A stretch of 50,719 nucleotides of DNA from Phytophthora quininea (GCA_011947345.1 JAAVTG010000021.1:1-50719); one strand, 5' to 3'; counted from the first letter of the stretch, positions 30,341-41,476 are shown. The notes: a model not told the origin generated them from the sequence alone. Translations and numbers: made by a program.

Positions 30341-30928
30341 ATGAGCACCACCAGCAAGTTTCTTAACAGCGAAGATGCCGCTCTTGACGAGGTATTGGCG
30401 TTCATCGACTCTTCCGACTTCGATCATGTATTTTCGACTATCGAAGACCGCAGCGATGCCACCGACTTCTTGCACGACTACGAGGTTGAGTGCATGGTCA
30501 TTGGCGACACTCTCCCAGACAAGGACACTGCACAAGGCAATCAAGACCCAGCTCAAATCAAGTCTCTAGCCGCAACTCAACCGCCCGGCTCGGCTCTCCC
30601 AAACTCCTCGATCGAGTTGAGGTGGCCCGTGATCCCAACTAAAGAACATGGCCGCGTGCGAGAGCGCATCGTCCATCTACGATAAGTGGTGAATCAGTTG
30701 GAGAGTCAACTGCACGTACTCAACGTCCACAGCAAAAGAGCTCGAACGTTGGTCGCATCCGGCGATGAAAACTCGCATGAGACTAGAAGTGATGCCGATG
30801 GAGATGTTGTCACTTGGCGACAACTGGCCACAAGACAGCACACTACTAGACGGGAGGCGGAGCAAGAGAATACGCGTCTTCGGGAGCGACTAGAAGAGCA
30901 GACCCGAGTGGCCAAGCGACTCAAGCAT
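30341..30928 (+). pseudogene. Zipper-START family pseudogene split by a hAT element
   Basis: The ATG at 30341 gives the family leader (STTSKFLNSEDAALDEVLAF). The frame reaches RVRERIVHLR and then a TAA at 30683-30685 where paralogs have LR(N/S)KV. It continues in the same frame as VVNQLESQLHVL, followed by the second coiled coil (WRQLATRQHTTRREAEQEN, TRLRERLEEQTRVAKRL). At 30928 it is interrupted by a hAT-type transposon. Beyond the element (33340 onward) the text resumes as LEHLIQGQLLDRAGAP, fitting the expected continuation AKRL-H-LIQGQ, and stops within 30 codons. The in-frame stop plus insertion make this a real pseudogene. Confidence 0.75.
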
Positions 30929-31247
30929 CAGGGGTCCGCAAAAATGGATTGGGATTGTGTGATTGCCGATATTGTCAATCACAATACCCGATTGTGGCAA
31001 TATCGGCAATCACAATCACGGATTTTCCCCTAGGTCCTATTAGGTTTTACTGCTGTTAAAGCTAATCAACCACGCTAGCATTGCGTTCCACCAACCAACA
31101 ACTCGAAACCGAGCCCGCGATCAAAATCTCAACGCGTTTTCGCGCCAATTCGGTCGGCAAGGCACGTGTTGAGAGATACCTGGAGTTTGTTTTGCCTCGA
31201 CCACTATCCAATTTTCCACTTCCGAAGATAACTACCAGCAGCACGCC

Positions 31248-33239
31248 ATGAAGAACGCCGAGATCGTCAAGATACTCTACAAGGACCCTACACCAACTGA
31301 GCGGACGTGCACAATCTGCAACGAAGTGGTAAAGCAACAGAAGCAAACCGGCTACAAGAACCTGATCACGCACTTGCGAAGTCATCACCCTGGGTTTGAA
31401 GCCGTCGCTGAGGAGTGCATGAAAAAGAATTGCCCGCCAATTAGCACCATGATCGTCCACAAAGACGCCGCTTACACGTACGGGTGGGTGAAACTAGTTG
31501 CGCTGAAGAATTTCCCCTTCTCGCATGTAGAAGACCCCATCATTCGTTCAGCCGTTTGCTACAAGTCGATGGGAGAAAAGACTTTGATCAAACGAATGTC
31601 TGCGCTCGTTGAGGTCGTGGATCTCAAAATTTCCAATGAGCTATCTGGCGAAACGTTTGCTCTGGTTTTCGATGGATTCGCGGATTCTGCGGAGCATGCC
31701 TTAGCAATTTTTGCCGCCACCAGAAAAGGCGTTCGGTTTTTGGCCTTCTCTCCATTCCAGGACGAAAGTTCGATGACTGCTGCTGAGCACATTGCCTTTT
31801 TGGATATGGTGTTACCCCAGTACGGCATGCATCTCTCGGACATGGTCGCTATTGTCGCGGACAATTTGGAGACCAATAAAGCGATTTCTCGCAGGGCTGA
31901 AGTGCCTTTTATCGGTTGTGCCGCTCATCGCTTTAACTTGGCTGTACGTGAGCGCATTGCACCTAATATGAAGCTTATCAAAAAGTGAGTGGATTGATGA
32001 AAAAGCTCAAGACCGTGAAGCGCATCGCCAAGCCTAAGGCCGTTGGATGCGACTATAAACCTGTGCCCTTACACGAACTTCGCTGGAGCAGCTGCTACCG
32101 CATACTGCAACGATTCGAGGATTTCCGACCATATCTGCATCACTTTCGAGATGATTGCGCTGTTGATCGTGATCTTCCAGACAACGTTAGCGAGGACGAT
32201 ATTCGCCGAGTCGCCTTTGTGGACCTGATTCCGTCGGTGAGTGAGCAGAGGAAAATTGCTGGCCTCCTGGACGAAATGACCGCGTTTGATGACATCACTT
32301 GTAAACTCCAGCACAACGACATGACTGTGGCTACTGTTCGCGACATTTTTGACATTATACTTGACGACTACGATGACGTGGAGAAGTATCTTGCCCCGGA
32401 TGCGGACATTGTCGAGTCTGGAGCGTTTGAAAGCGGGCTGGCTAAAATTCAAGCTGGCGTAGAGACCTCCTTGTTGCGAAACGAGCGAAAGACATTGCAT
32501 CGTCTCACTACAACCTCACCGGATCCGGATTAATCACCAGCAGCTCCAGTTGAGACAGCGACAGCAAGGTCAAAACGGAAGCGCGCCGCTGACGTAGCGG
32601 GCTGCGTAGCAGTGCACGTGCACAGAGGAAGACGTACGACTTCACGAGTCGGTGTCGTAGGCTTCCAGCCTTCGGTTCTAAACAAGAACCAAGTATAGTC
32701 CCGTAAGTAGGACTCGCAGAGTCAGTGTCCCTTAAAACAAGGACTACACAGATTAACTGCAAAATAGAACTGAATAGAATTGTTATCTGACCTTGCTTGT
32801 AAATGTATAGACTAAACTATATAGCATAGTTAATCTTAGAATGTGTAAATGAGTGGTGGAGAGCCAATGGCTACAGAGTCAAAACTCTACACACAGTTAA
32901 GAGTTTTGTGCAACCTCTAAAGTTTACGCACGGGCGTGACTTTCGTGTAACCCCGTTACACCTGATGCTCTGGATGAGAAGCTCAAGAATAAATCATGCC
33001 GACGCAGGGGACCGCAGTCGAAGTTTATCGACGCAACCTGGATTCCTGCAACCTCTGTAGTGGCTGAGCTCTTTTTCTCGACCGTTAAAAGCACTGTCGG
33101 GTATTTGAGGAAGCGCCTGAGCCACGAAAACCTCGAGACGATCATGTACTTGAAGCTAAACTGGGACTTAGTGACTCTTGCGGACGTGTCGAAGGCCATT
33201 GAGCGAGCCAAACACATTAGCGATGCAGTACTTGTGTAA
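31248..33239 (+). pseudogene. hAT transposase, frameshifted and interrupted by a solo LTR
   Basis: The N-terminus carries a BED-type zinc finger (CTICNEVVKQQ...NLITHLRSHHPG, pattern C-x2-C...H-x4-H). The hAT catalytic region follows (FALVFDGFADSAEHALAIFA, MVAIVADNLETNKAISRR, and FIGCAAHRFNLAVRE, the conserved C..H motif). At the AAAAA run 31980-31984 one base is missing before VSGLMKKLKTVKRIA. The frame stops at 32531-32533, and the text is then split by the LTR. The C-terminal hATC dimerization region is still readable at about 32960-33239 (KFIDATWIPATSVVAELFFS, then HENLETIMYLKLNWDL). It cannot make active transposase as it stands. Confidence 0.8.
32601..32930. mobile_element. Solo LTR (330 bp) inserted in the hAT element
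   Basis: Begins TGCGTA and ends TACGCA, a perfect inverted hexamer with the TG...CA ends typical of LTRs. It is flanked by the 5-bp duplication CGGGC (32596-32600 and 32931-32935). No internal retroelement sequence remains, so it is a solo LTR left by recombination between two LTRs. The superfamily (Gypsy or Copia) cannot be told from the LTR alone. Confidence 0.82.
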
Positions 33240-33348
33240 TAGATTGCAATAACCAGCTAGGAGATTGAAGAGATTGCAATCATTGATTGTTCCAGATCGA
33301 AGCAGTCAATCAATAAAAATCTATATTGACGGACCCCTGCTCGAGCAT

Positions 33349-34404
33349 CTCATCCAAGGACAGCTTTTGGACCGTGCTGGTGCCCCCGCAGGAACTGGTG
33401 GGGTCGACCATGGGATGATGTGGCAACAATGATCGCCGCTGCAGCGCCTATTCTGCAGCTGATCGATCGGGTCAAACAAGCGGAAACTGCATAATTTGCA
33501 TCGACCGCGTCAACAGGGCTGTTGCCAATGGCATTGTGCGCTGTATTAATAGTACCGGTAGCGCACCACGGTATCCTGTACACGATAGTCTTGTGGTTGA
33601 TCAAGCTGGATAGGTCATGCAATCCACACACGCATTTCATTAACTCTTAATCTACATCTACCGCTATGAACTAGACCGATGGAATACATTTGCGCGACCA
33701 TATCTCTTTGCTACCTGCCACAGACTTCCACGGCTGTTTTGAAGCAGGACACATGGCCGTCCTGGTTCAGGATCTGGGCGTGTCACGACGTTACTTGTGA
33801 AAGCACTTACGTGTAGTCGATAAAGCGGTAGAATCCCGCTGGGTCTTGCTGACCAGGCGTAGAATAGCTGCAGTTGTATTACCTAGGCAAATTCTAGACT
33901 AAGCGAAGCTGTAGCAACTAACTACGAAGTAGCCGCTAACAATAGGGAACTCGAATGCGATGGTGCCTCAATAACTGATGAGATCTTGCACCGAGGTTGG
34001 CGAGGACGAGTCCGAGCCAATTTGAGCGCACTCTCGATAAAACACGAGCTGTACTCGTGAAAGGGCGCGCAAGACGCGAGGGACATTTTGGGATGATTTC
34101 TCCCGAAGACTCTACTGGAATTCAGTAAGGCCATCCCGCATGTTGCTGTGGTACGAAAGTTGGCGGGCAAGCAGTGTGGTGGACAAGATCGGCTCGGAGG
34201 TGTTTACACGCCTCTGTGTTCTGCCTCATGCCGCAATCACTTAGCTCAACTTGTGGTCTGTGCTAATATAGACACTAAATATTATAGAAGTTGAAACTGC
34301 GGAAGGGCTTTCATTGACACTCTTTCTTGACGGAGCAAACTGCAGCTCTCGTCGGGGTGGGTAGTACTCTCGTTGCTGCTTTCGGCTCAACCGTTCGTCG
34401 AATC
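33349..34404. other. Degenerate region after the hAT insertion, no gene recognised
   Basis: About 1 kb of short broken frames. The first 80 bp continue the interrupted zipper gene. After that I find no family motif, repeat end or RNA gene. It may be eroded START-domain sequence, but that cannot be shown by eye. Confidence 0.4.
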
Positions 34405-35465
34405 ATGGAGATCGACCCATTCGCGGCTATTCTTCCGTACCCGGGCGACGGCCTCTCGTTCGAGAAGACCCTCGCGCTCATTACGGATTGGGGATTCGAA
34501 GACGGAGCGCTCGGTCCGGTTGGCATACTTACTCACTTACTCCCAAGGTACAAGCAACGCCAAGGCCACCTGGTCCTGGTCCTGGTCCTGGCCCTGAAAC
34601 CTGCTAAACGACTAGCGAGCCAACAGGAGCGTCCTCTGTTAAGACGACGGCAGCGAAGAAAAAGAACAACCGGAGGAGACCCGAGGACGAGCTGGACAAG
34701 CTGCGCCTACACGTTGTCCAGTTGACCTCTAGACGCGATGGGCTGCGGCTGGAGGCGACGAGGAAGAATAAACTGCACAGCTCTCCAGTAACCACAACAC
34801 ATTGGGACGGATCTGCGATACCATAAGGCAGCAAACACGCAGAAAAAGCTGCAGCAAAACCGGCGGTGTGTGCGTCTTCTCATGCACTTCTTTGACTTGA
34901 AGTTTTCGCGACTTTAAAGCAAAGTCACTGGGACCATTTTCAGCGATCAAGGTCGTAAAAGCTTTTCATTCGACTAAGAAGTAGCCGAGGCCGCACTGTG
35001 GGAGTCGATAAGTGAAAGAGGCATCCAAGATGTCGACAAGTTCGATATTTCCTGATATCCAGTTCTTGGCGATCAATTTACAACCGAGGCAGTTTGGCAG
35101 TGGATGTTCTGGCGCACCGAGTGGCCCGTAAGTTCATCGGGGATGGCCACACAATTGTGGTTTGCCGCACGCTGACGCAGTCGAGATTCACCGGGTTGTT
35201 ATCACTGTCAGGATTTGAGAACATGGAAAATCGCTATTTCGTCATTCAGCACGGCGGAATCTCTGGTAGGACTGCGATTTCCTGCTATCTGGAAGTGGAA
35301 CGTCGCGATAGGCCTCGCATGACAGAGGATCGAAGCCACCCACGCGATGCAGACTTGCTGAGTAATTACCAACGGCTGGCCTGGCATCATTTGATCGCTA
35401 CTCGCGGTCAAACGCTCGAGAATTTACTGCTGGATGAAGACCGTAAACGACGCAACGTCCACTGA
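34405..35465 (+). pseudogene. Decayed zipper-START family relic
   Basis: An ATG at 34405 opens a family-like leader (MEIDPFAAILPYPGDGLSFE, then KTLALITDWGF). A CCTGGT hexanucleotide microsatellite lies at about 34570-34596. In another frame a basic/zipper remnant is visible (AKKKNNRRRPEDELDKLRLH, then VVQLTSRRDGLRLEA), followed by a TAA after HWDGSAIP. From about 35094 the C-terminal START part is readable again: RVARKFIGDGHTIVVCRTLT, ENRYFVIQHGGI, and the final helix LENLLLDEDRKRR ending at 35465. The middle of the START domain is missing. Several breaks make this a true pseudogene rather than a base-calling problem. Confidence 0.65.
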
Positions 35466-35884
35466 TTTTCCCCAGCTTGTTGTAGATACTATATTGAAGA
35501 AGAACTGGCATAGTCACCGACAATGTTTTCTACTTAATGCACGTATCATTCGTGAGATTGCTTTGCATCAAGCAAGGCCTTTGTCAGGGTCGGTTGATGT
35601 AGACATGTAGACAACTAAAGTTTCTTGAGCTGTGGCTCACAGCTCCCATCCAACAACTCATAACGTCGTACTGGCGCATGGTGTAGATCGCACGTTTCTC
35701 TTCGATAAGATTGTCCACACTGATCGGCGTCTGTCAATTATGAACACTTGTACGGCAACGTCGCTTTGGCACTCAGAGTGCCGCACTCTCAAGCTAAAGC
35801 GTATCGATCAGACCGAACTAGTTGAAAGATCAACGTATACATGCATTTCCTGCTCAAAGGTTGCATGGAGCCGCACGAAAACAT
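35466..35884. other. Intergenic region, no gene recognised
   Basis: About 420 bp. One open frame (35632-35895) has no recognisable motif and composition unlike the neighbours; I do not call it. Confidence 0.4.
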
Positions 35885-37908
35885 TTAGTGCGTAGGACCA
35901 CTTATTGCGGCATCAGGCTCACTCGTCTTCTGCTGACTTGCGAATGAGTTGAAGATCTGCTCCAGCGTGGTCTGCGAGACGTTGTACTCGCGGATCGACA
36001 GCTGCGTCTTGGCGTTCTCCACCACGTCGAACACATGCGACAGACGAAGGTCGACGTTGCGGTCGTGCTGGTCGACGATCTTGAACCAGCACGAGTCATG
36101 ACGACGCTCCAGCACCTCGACCGACCCGAAGCTCTCTTCCAGGAACGCTGCCAAATCCTCGAACTGCGTCTCGGGGATCCACCACGCTGCGAGGCTGCTC
36201 ACCAAGACGTATCCGTCGCGCTTGACCAGGTTGGCGATCGTGTGGCCGGTCGGGTGTGTACTGGTGATCTTCTCGGACCACGCGGCATTGCCCAGCAACA
36301 GAGATTTCTGCTCGAGCTCGTCTTCACTGATGCGGGTATCAGGCGAGTCGAATTACCGCGATGCCAGCGCCGCCACGTCCTCCGCTGATGTGTCCGAAGC
36401 TTAGCGTCGAACATGATACCGTCGCCGAAGCGGTTCTTTAGGTGCTGCACGCTGCCGAGACATTTAAGCCCTCCACCAGCCATGATACCGACGCGCGTAC
36501 ACAGCACCTCGCACTTCTCCATGCTGTGCGTCGTCAGCACCACCGTCGACTCCTTGTTGTACGTCGAGATCTCCGAGATGACGTCCCACATGAACCGTCT
36601 CGAGACCGGGTCCATGACTGTAGAAGGCTCATCGAGGAACAGAATCTTCGGCCCGCCGATCATCGCGAAGGCCACCGACAGCTTGCGCTTGTTGCCGCCG
36701 CTCAAACTGCCCGCTAGCTTGTTTTCGAACGCGGTCAGGTTCAACTCCTCCATCATCTGACGCACCACGTCGTCCAGATCTGCGCTCGCGACGCCCTTGA
36801 TTTTGGCAAACAGCTCCAGGTGTTCGCGAACCGTCAAGGGATCGATCAGCGCGTCGAACTGCGGACAGTATCCGATCTGCCGCCGGACTTCCACTTGCTG
36901 CGTCATGATGTTGAAGCCGCTGAGAGTCGCCCTGCCCGAGGTCGGCACGATATCACTCGTCAGCATCTTCATCGTGGTGGTCTTACCGGCGCCGTTGATC
37001 CCGAGGAACCCAAAGCACTCGCCCTGCTTGAGGCCGAAGGACAGGTCCTGTACGGCCACCTTCTCTCCCTTGCGGTAGACCTTGCGGAGGTTTTGCAGCT
37101 TGATCGTATCGTTGTCAGCGCCGCCATTCAAGACGCGCCTCGCTTCAGCTGCAACGTCTTCGTCGATTTCGCCGTGCTCCACGGGAAGATCGAGGCGTAG
37201 TCGATGATCACCGCGAGAGCGAAGTAGAGCACCGCATCCAAAATTCAAGTAGATGATTTCGTAGCCGGTGTTATCCGGCGCGAAGGAGTCTTTCGGAATG
37301 TGCTAGTAGGTTTAATATCCGCCCGTTTTCACGATCTCAGTGATGGTCAGGTTGACCAGTCCTCGTCCGAGTCAGTACAATGTGGACAGACGCCAAATGA
37401 ACTGCAAACCCTTGTCGACGTATTCGGTGCTTCCGATGGACTGCATCACAAAGGATACAATGAGGACAGCCAGTCCCAGCACGAAGTTGATCAGGATCAT
37501 ATATGTCTGCGACGACGACGGGTTGGTGAACATGTACGACTAGCAGTACGCGCACGGACAAATCGCCAGCCCAAACAGGATCAAGAGGACGACGACAGGG
37601 ATAAATGTCGCGCCATCGAAGTTAAGGCAGGCAGTTGACCCCGTGAGGGGCAAGGTCGTACGCTTGATCAATGCTAGGGCGATGCCGGCCGGGATCAGGA
37701 AGACGGCAACATCCCAAATGTAGTTCGCAGCCCAGAACGCTTTAATCCCATCCCAGATACCAGTTGCTGGTGCTTGGAGTTGTGGTCCGCAAGAGCCACC
37801 ACAATGGATGCCGGGTAGTAGGCGAAGACGATCACGGTGAACAGCACCGATGTAAACGAGGTGTACGCCGAGAACAGTGCGGTGTTCGTAGCAGTGGGTG
37901 GTCATTTA

Positions 37909-39671
37909 CCGTAAAACCTGTGTAGTATCCGACGGAATGTTGTATCCGACACCTCGTTCTAGCCAATCACACACCTGAATGTGTACCATCCCCGAAACGA
38001 TGTCAATTCCGACACGCCATGGCATGAATGGCCAGGAATCGATAAAATATAGGCGCTACCGATGCAAAGCTCGCCCATCCAACAACTCTCCATGGGCCGC
38101 ACACGTGCAAGTGAAGGTGGAGGCCGGCGCCCACGGCAGTATAAGCGCTCTACGCCGACGTACGAGTTCCGACTCCAGGTCATCGTGCATTGTGACGCTC
38201 ATGGCGTGGCCTCTTCCCTCGCCAAGTTCTACCCCGAGGCGACTGGCACCTCGCGCGAAAAAATAGTGCAAGAACATCTACCTGTGGCTGAAGCGGCGCG
38301 AGCAGATCGCGAAGGCCGGGAGAAGCAGCTCCGACCGACAACCAATGCCACAGTGCTGTCATGTAAGACGGAGGCGCAGCTCGTCACCTGGGTCAACGCT
38401 TACCGTGCCGATGGGGCACCTGTCTCAGCTCGAAAGCTGCAACTTAAGGCACAAGAGTTCGCGACGGCAGCAGGTATTCCTCGAGGTGTTTTTACCGGCA
38501 CGTGGGCTTGGCGGGCAGGCTTCTTGAGGCGTCACGCACTGCGTTTTCGAGCGCGCACGCGCCAGGGCCAGAAGGGGCCCGAAGACAGTGCCGCGGCGGT
38601 CTGTGCATTTAACGTGAAGATCCGCGACACCATGCGCCAACTAGGCGTCGACGTCACCTACAACGCCGACCAGACGCCCATTCTGTTCGAGCATGTGCCG
38701 CGCACGACGCTGGATAAGCGCGGCGCTCGCACGGTTTGGGTACGGACGTTCGGTAAGGACAAAGAGAGGATTACGTGCATGCTTCTTGGGTCCTCGTTCG
38801 GCGAGAAACGAATGCCCTTTCTGGTGCTTAAAGGTCGGTCATCCAAGGTGCCAGCGACCCACGCAGAGAACGTCGCGCTGCGGCATGGCTTTGGCAAGCA
38901 TATGTGGAAGGAGATCAAGTGTCTCCAAGAGAATCATGGCGTTCAGATCTACGCCAACAGCGCGTGGAACGCCTCGCTGACCATGACCTGGCTGGACTTT
39001 CATTTCGGGGGCGACAGCACTCAGAGCGCCCTGTCCTTCTAGTACTCGATGACTTCTCGGCCTATTGGACCGAAGAAGTGCGTGCACACGCCGAAAGCCT
39101 GAATATCCACCTGCAACGCGTGCCACCTGGCCGCACGGGCATCTGCCAGCCGGCGGACATCGCATGGAACCGCCCGCTGAAGCAGCGCCTGCGTCACCGC
39201 TGGGTTCTCTGGCTGACTGAGAAGCTGGCGACTCAACCGAGCGGTGGCACGATCAAAACACCGCTTAGAGAAGACGTAGTTGGCTGAGTTACGGGCGCGT
39301 GGGATGAGCTCTCGGACGCTACCATTTCAAATAGCTTCAGTGGTATCCTTGCCGACCCGCCAGCAGACCCCACTATTGTGGCTGATTCAAATGCTCTCGC
39401 CGAGCAACTTGAACGCATGCAGCTGCTTGATGCTGCCGTGGGCAAGGTCAGTGATGAGCAAGACGTTGTAGACTTGATATTCGGGACAGAGATGACTGTT
39501 TAATGTAAGCAGACGCCTTCCGCAGTTGAGGTTCTAAATCTAACATTGCTGTGTGCTAATTCAGTGTTTTTAGTGTGACCTCACGATTTTCAATGGGAAG
39601 GTAGATTATTGGTTTTGAGGGGCTTAGAGCCTCAGTCAAAAACACTGTCGGATACTTCAAAGGTTTTACGG
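37909..39671. mobile_element. pogo/Tc1-mariner-like transposon (1763 bp) inside the ABC pseudogene
   Basis: The ends are inverted repeats of about 26 bp (CCGTAAAACCTGTG at the left, the reverse complement of AGGTTTTACGG at the right, then AGTATCCGAC inward), flanked by TA on both sides (37907-37908 and 39672-39673). That is the mariner/pogo target duplication. Left and right flanks rejoin the ABC membrane domain. It encodes a DDE_1/CENP-B-type transposase with one frameshift and one internal stop. A second TATCCGAC copy inside the left end (about 37943) resembles a subterminal binding site. Confidence 0.9.
38092..39502 (+). pseudogene. pogo-like DDE_1 transposase with a frameshift and an internal stop
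   Basis: The ATG at 38092 (MGRTRASEGGGRRPRQYKRS) opens a basic N-terminus and a helix-turn-helix region (YEFRLQVIVHCDAHG). A CENP-B/Tc5-type DNA-binding segment follows (TWAWRAGFLRRHALRFRART). The DDE_1 core shows VTYNADQTPILFE (first Asp) and GKDKERITCMLLG. At the GGGGG run 39007-39011 one base is missing before RQHSERPVLLVLDDF (second Asp). QPADIAWNRPLKQRLR holds the likely third acidic site. A TGA at 39285-39287 stands where relatives have Trp, and the frame then continues (VTGAWDELSDATISNSFSG) to a stop at 39500-39502. An in-frame ATG at 38062 is an alternative start. Inactive as read. Confidence 0.83.
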
Positions 39672-41476
39672 TACCGTCAAGCTCAGCTGGGACGGCTTGA
39701 TGCTCGGGTCGTGCTGGGTGGCCATGAGGCGATAGAGCGACTGGCCCATGAATGACTTGAACACGATCGAGCCGTGCGTCAGCGTCGTGTTGATCAGAAC
39801 GTTGTAGCCGAATACGTTGTTGTCCCCATCTGCGTGAATGAGATATCCGCCGAATTGGTCCGCGATCTCGTCCGTGTGCGCTCGACTAAAGATCTTCTCG
39901 CTCAATCGGAGCTGGTACCCGGTGGCATCGGTCGCGTTGATGGTTGGATCGTTGTAGACGACGTCGAAGACGGTAGGCGAGTCGCTTGAGTACGGCGGGT
40001 TGCCGATTTCGCTCACGCTGAGCGTCATGATGGATGCGCCGGAGAAATAATTGCTGCCCAGCGCAGTCTCGCACCACTCGCCCTTATTCTGTTCACAGAA
40101 GCTTGAAAGCAGCGCTTCGCCCGCTTTGGACTTCAACTCGGACAACGTCAGCGCCATGAACGGATCGTTGCTTGATAGCCCGGCAGCCTTCAGGATGGAC
40201 AGGCCGAACACAAGCCACGCCACCGGAAGCAACAAACCCACGACAAACAATTTCATGTCCCTCCTGGCCATGCGGAACCGCTTCTGGATCATCGCCGCCA
40301 ATTGCGTGAAGAACATCGAGCGATGAAAACTCTCACCGAACTGCTCCGACCAAGCCCGTAGTAGCAATTCTCCGCTGGCGGCTTGGGACAACAATTGAAA
40401 TGCTGTCTTGTGGGTTCACCGCGTGCTGCTTGACTCGGTTCTGCAGTGTGTGCTGTTGCTCCTCGTCCGATGCCTCGGCCACCTTGATGAATACCTCCTC
40501 CATCGTCGTCACTGGAATGCCGTACGACAGCACCGCCAATTCCGCCAGACTTTTGTCCAGCTTGCGGAACATCTTCGGGAAGAGCGACGAGCTGTCGAGA
40601 GGCAGCTGAAACGCGATCTCCGTGCCTACGTTGCTCAACACGGTGCAGGACGGGATGTAGCGCTCGACGAATCTGATCACGCTTGCGACGTCGCAGCGTT
40701 CCTCCTTTATGATGGGCAAGTTGTAGCCGACACCGTAGCGGTTCTTCAGGAACAGTGCTGACCCGCAGCATCGAAGCTCTCCTTCCGCCATGATGGCGAT
40801 ACGGTCACCCAAAATGTCGGCTTCGTCCATGAAGTGCGTCGTGAGCACCATGACGCGGTCCTGGCGGTTGACCATGAGGATCTCCCGCGTGCTTCGGCGA
40901 GAGTACGGGTCCATTCCAGAGGTCGGTTCGTCAAGGAACACCAACGAGCTGTCGCCCAGCAAGGAAATCGCCACCGACAGCTTCCGTTTCATGCCCCCGA
41001 CAGCGCGCTGGAGATCGTGTGTCGCTTATCCACGACCCCAACGTCGCGGATCTTCGCCGCGACCTCTTCCTGCAGCCGTTCGCCACTGTAGCCTTTAATC
41101 CGAGCGTAGAACTTGAGGTGGTCTTGCACCGACAGCTCCGCGTACAGCATATCGTGCTGGAAGCAGATGCCGAGCGACTCACGGATCTCGTCCATGTCTT
41201 CGCGGAGTGAGAGTCCATGGAAAGTGGCGTCGCCCGTCGTCGGTGGCGTCACACCCGTGAGCATGGAGATCAAGGTCGTCTTACTGGTATCGTTGTGACC
41301 CAGCAAGCACGTGATCTGGCCTGAGTACATGTTGAGGTGCAGTCCTTTTCCAGCCTCCTTTTCACCGCCGGGAACCTGGAAACCTTTCGAAGACCCTACA
41401 CTGACAGCGCCTCGCCCGTCTGTTCCTGGTCCAGCAAGTCAGAGCTCGCTTGCTCGAAGTTGGGGTTCATCTCTAC

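Larger units (their letters stand above)
30929..33339. mobile_element. hAT-like DNA transposon carrying a solo LTR
   Basis: Both ends read CAGGGGTCCG inward (30929-30938, and the reverse complement at 33330-33339), a hAT-style terminus. The flanks CTCAAGCAT (30920-30928) and CTCGAGCAT (33340-33348) are a 9-bp near-duplicate, or 8 bp plus one, with one mismatch; hAT targets are usually 8 bp. A strong hairpin lies inside the left end (arms 30953-30974 and 30998-31017), and TGATTGCAATC-like motifs recur near the right end. These are probable subterminal transposase sites. It encodes a BED-finger/hAT transposase (31248-33239) that is broken and split by an LTR at 32601-32930. TSD decay suggests it is older than the Harbinger copy. 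Confidence 0.82.
35885..41476 (-). pseudogene. ABCA-type full ABC transporter pseudogene, 5'-truncated and split by a pogo element
   Basis: Reading leftward: a linker (MNPNFEQASSDLLDQEQTGE) ends in TAG at 41396-41398. Nucleotide-binding domain 1 (about 41330-40400) has the Walker A reading GHNDTSKTT instead of GHNGAGKTT. Its LSGG signature is broken by a one-base loss in the run 40994-40998; Walker B (LVFLDEPTSGMDP) is kept. The second membrane half (40394-39674) is cut by the pogo element and resumes at 37906 (NTALFSAYTSFTSVLFTVIV), with a frameshift near 37750 and a stop near 37370 (LSTLY*LGRGL). Domain 2 (about 37140-36400) has an intact Walker A (GINGAGKTT), LSGGNKRKLS and ILFLDEPS. After it come a frameshift, a TAA, and the typical TLEQIFNSFA tail. 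The first membrane half is missing: the gene ends at a TGTGTG junction with subtelomeric repeats. Clearly non-functional. Confidence 0.88.

Noticed and set aside
32601..32930. Intron of the hAT transposase
   Set aside because: The ends are TG...CA with a 5-bp duplication, not GT-AG, and 330 bp is long for this genome; a solo LTR fits better.
34570..34596. CCTGGT hexanucleotide run as a functional repeat domain
   Set aside because: It is short, lies in a decayed gene, and is best seen as a microsatellite.
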